Shown in pieces: positions 6,292-6,763 of a stretch of 6,763 bases of DNA. The stretch is taken from the NCBI GenBank assembly GCA_015485015.1, contig WFUK01000320.1:1-6763 (forward strand), in the 5' to 3' direction. How positions within the stretch are numbered: the first letter of the stretch is position 1; each line of letters starts with the position of its first letter. A program made the position numbers and the translations under genes. The DNA is from Paracoccaceae bacterium. GTDB lineage: Bacteria > Pseudomonadota > Alphaproteobacteria > Rhodobacterales > Rhodobacteraceae. The notes under the pieces were generated by a model. That model searched no databases, was not told where the DNA came from, and was given only the letters and a program-made list of their open reading frames with translations.

Positions 6292-6763
6292 CTATTGGCC
6301 GGATTCCTCCCCCAAAATCTGCGGTTCGGTGCGGGCGGTGCATTTTGCGCGCGGGCAAATGCGGCAGGTGATGCCGACGGGCAGGGCCTCGCCAAGGTCG
6401 GGCAGCCAGCCGGAAAGCAAGGCGCGCTGCTCGTAATGCACGATCAGCATGGCGGCGTTCATCTGCGCGGGCTGGCCAAAATGCGGCGCGCCTTGGGATT
6501 CAGCAATCGCCAGCGCGATGAATTTATGCTTGCCTGGCAATTCCAGCACCGCCGCCACGGGTACTTGCGGCGTGGTGAAGCTTTGAAATAGCGGCCAGAG
6601 CGGGCAGGCATTGCCATGGCGCGGAAAGGAAAAATCCGCAATCGGCCGGCGAAACAGCGCCCGCCCCGCCGCGTTGGACACGATCAACCCCATCGGCGGC
6701 GCAGCGGTTTGCGCGGCATCCTGAAAGGCCAGGCGGCGAAAAACGCTATGCAGGCTCACCCCG
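6292..6763 (-). CDS. C-terminal part of a short-chain fatty acyl regulator (ScfR/RamB/PrpR type), truncated at window end
   Basis: The frame is open to the right edge, and the apparent start (GTG at 6759) is an internal valine. About 156 residues of the C-terminal end are visible. They match the ScfRs (formerly DUF2083) domain by recognition: FSFPRHGNACPLWPLFQSF at residues 43-61 counted from that GTG, a LELPGKHKF strand, and near the end GITCRICPRAKC with Cys132, Cys135 and Cys140. Full members are about 470 residues, with an N-terminal XRE helix-turn-helix and a central IrrE/M78-like domain, both outside this window. The family includes RamB and PrpR, which control acetate, propionate and glyoxylate metabolism in actinobacteria. 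In M. tuberculosis PrpR this domain carries an iron-sulfur cluster and binds acyl-CoA. The segment after the cysteines (TARTEPQIL) departs from the usual CPQRAFPPL-like ending. The receiver gene follows 92 bp downstream on the same strand, suggesting a shared role in carboxylate use. Confidence 0.85.
   Translation of the reverse strand, partial: GVSLHSVFRRLAFQDAAQTAAPPMGLIVSNAAGRALFRRPIADFSFPRHGNACPLWPLFQSFTTPQVPVAAVLELPGKHKFIALAIAESQGAPHFGQPAQMNAAMLIVHYEQRALLSGWLPDLGEALPVGITCRICPRAKCTARTEPQILGEESGQ

Noticed and set aside
6285..6303. Terminator at the end of the ScfR-like gene
   Set aside because: Six-base stem with a seven-base loop that includes the stop codon, with no T-run after it in the direction of transcription.
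6277..6591. + strand open frame of 104 codons antisense to the ScfR-like gene
   Set aside because: The opposite strand carries the recognisable ScfRs motifs and cysteine cluster; this frame has no recognisable features.

Overview
The window looks like a piece of an alphaproteobacterial chromosome, most likely from the Rhodobacteraceae or a close relative. The base composition is GC-rich, coding is dense, chorismate synthase has the alphaproteobacterial look, and there is a C-terminal ScfR/RamB-type domain plus an SSS-type sensor kinase, both common in that group. No lineage was checked by search, so this assignment is by recognition only.

Left half (1-2952, + strand): four tightly packed genes run left to right. 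They are the C-terminal part of a membrane protein that looks like a GT-C glycosyltransferase (cut by the window start), a four-helix SMR/ArnE-like membrane protein one base downstream, chorismate synthase aroC after a 55-bp gap, and a small MscS-type mechanosensitive channel whose start overlaps the aroC stop by 8 bp. The first two make a plausible pair for handling lipid-linked sugars. aroC and the channel appear translationally coupled but have no obvious shared pathway.

Right half (2949-6763, - strand): a signalling cassette reads right to left. First comes the C-terminal part of a short-chain-fatty-acyl regulator (ScfR/RamB/PrpR type, cut by the window end) with a Cys-x2-Cys-x4-Cys cluster. 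After 92 bp comes a receiver-only response regulator starting at TTG, then (ATGA overlap) an unnamed 76-residue two-helix membrane protein, then an 885-residue sensor kinase starting at GTG. The kinase N-terminal half is a Na+/solute-symporter-like module, joined through a STAC-like segment and a coiled coil, with no visible PAS domain, to a complete HisKA-HATPase_c kinase. The set suggests sensing of a small carboxylate such as acetate or propionate, with the two-helix protein as a YjcH-like partner of the symporter module. That is inference from context.

The two halves converge at a perfect palindrome, GCCTAGGC, in which the stop codons of the channel and the kinase share the tetranucleotide CTAG. 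No terminator lies between them. There is no RNA gene, insertion sequence, CRISPR array or gene-free stretch above 300 bp in the window.
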